Below are positions 63,879-64,000 of a DNA stretch of 64,000 bases, piece after piece (positions within the stretch are counted from its first letter, which is position 1; each line of letters starts with the position of its first letter). The translations under genes were made by a program, and so were the position numbers. Below the pieces are notes generated by a model. The model was given only the letters and a program-made list of their open reading frames with translations, searched no databases and had not been told where the DNA came from. Source of the DNA: CBDDFS01 sp965227255 (lineage in GTDB: Bacteria; Bacteroidota; Bacteroidia; Flavobacteriales_E; Vicingaceae); contig CBDDFS010000005.1 of assembly GCA_965227255.1 (NCBI GenBank), positions 62,001 through 126,000 on the forward strand, written 5' to 3'.

Positions 63879-63905
63879 GACGACGAGAGGTGAAAAATGG
63901 TTGCA
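63879..63905 (-). promoter_or_regulatory. Putative ECF-sigma-type promoter (TGCAACC-N16-CGTC)
   Basis: On the minus strand TGCAACC (63899-63905) and CGTC (63879-63882) are 16 bases apart; a second overlapping CGTC is at 63882-63885. It is about 97 bases before the ATG at 63782. The A/T-rich stretch ahead of it (CTTAAAA at about 63914) resembles that before the promoter near 4.8 kb. One mismatch to GGCAACC. Confidence 0.5.
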
Positions 63906-64000
63906 CCAGAGTTTTAAGAAAATATTAAGGTTCTTTAAAGAAGCCACATTCTTCATCTAACCATTTTAATAATCTGATTATTGATTTATTGCTAAATTTT

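Noticed and set aside
1..64000. CRISPR array, tRNA, rRNA, insertion sequence or prophage
   Set aside because: I saw no regularly spaced repeats, transposase or integrase frame, or clover-leaf sequence in any of the short intergenic gaps.

Overview
The window is a chromosomal piece of a Bacteroidota bacterium, most likely a marine or aquatic member of the Flavobacteriales (the rank below phylum is inference). The evidence is several very large secreted proteins with type IX secretion (T9SS) C-terminal signals of both the type A and the gliding-motility-associated (CHU_C, type B) kind, TAnnTTTG-like -7 promoter elements, a DUF6089 outer-membrane protein, an M16 peptidase pair of the Bacteroidota type and a long exopolysaccharide operon. 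I saw no tRNA, rRNA, CRISPR array, IS element or phage gene.

Region 1 (1-11.9 kb, minus strand) is a tandem array of three related giant surface proteins. The first two share a 1,540-base block at their 3' ends that is identical base for base, and they carry three single-base frameshifts between them. Each of the three genes, and the unrelated T9SS protein at the right end of the window, is preceded by a GGCAACC-like box 14-16 bases from a YGTC box. That is the shape of an ECF sigma-factor promoter, so they may form one regulon.

Region 2 (12-16.6 kb) holds housekeeping-type genes: an M16 peptidase pair (catalytic plus non-catalytic), a nitronate monooxygenase-like flavoprotein and a DUF6089 protein.

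Region 3 (16.65-48.72 kb, minus strand) is a 32-gene polysaccharide operon with overlaps or very short gaps. In transcription order it runs: Wzc tyrosine kinase, a winged-helix/degenerate nucleotidyltransferase protein, Wzm/Wzt ABC exporter, nonulosonic acid genes (pseB, pseF, methylase, GNAT, formyltransferase, pseI), an acetamidino trio (hisH-like, hisF-like, wbpG-like), a DUF4915 fusion, a methyltransferase, a capsule-type transferase, a sulfotransferase, many GT2/GT4 glycosyltransferases, an FkbM methyltransferase, a Wzy-like polymerase, a polysaccharide deacetylase, a second formyltransferase and a WcaF-type acetyltransferase. It would make a sulfated, acylated, probably amidino-modified, pseudaminic-acid-like surface glycan. 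No pseC, pseG, wza, wzx or initiating phosphoglycosyltransferase is present here.

Region 4 (48.8-54.07 kb, plus strand) diverges from wzc. It encodes an exosortase-family membrane protein, a small membrane partner, a 1302-residue T9SS protein, and a 73-residue protein with the layout of an exosortase substrate (proline-rich spacer, PVDGG, hydrophobic helix, basic tail). This compact sorting locus beside an EPS operon is the most interesting system in the window.

Region 5 (54.08-58.65 kb) has a sulfotransferase, two FkbM methyltransferases, glyA and a small four-helix-bundle protein. Region 6 (58.8-64 kb) is one 1650-residue T9SS protein with repeated adhesion-type modules and a cysteine-rich DCGG repeat stalk. 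No gene-free stretch exceeds about 220 bases.
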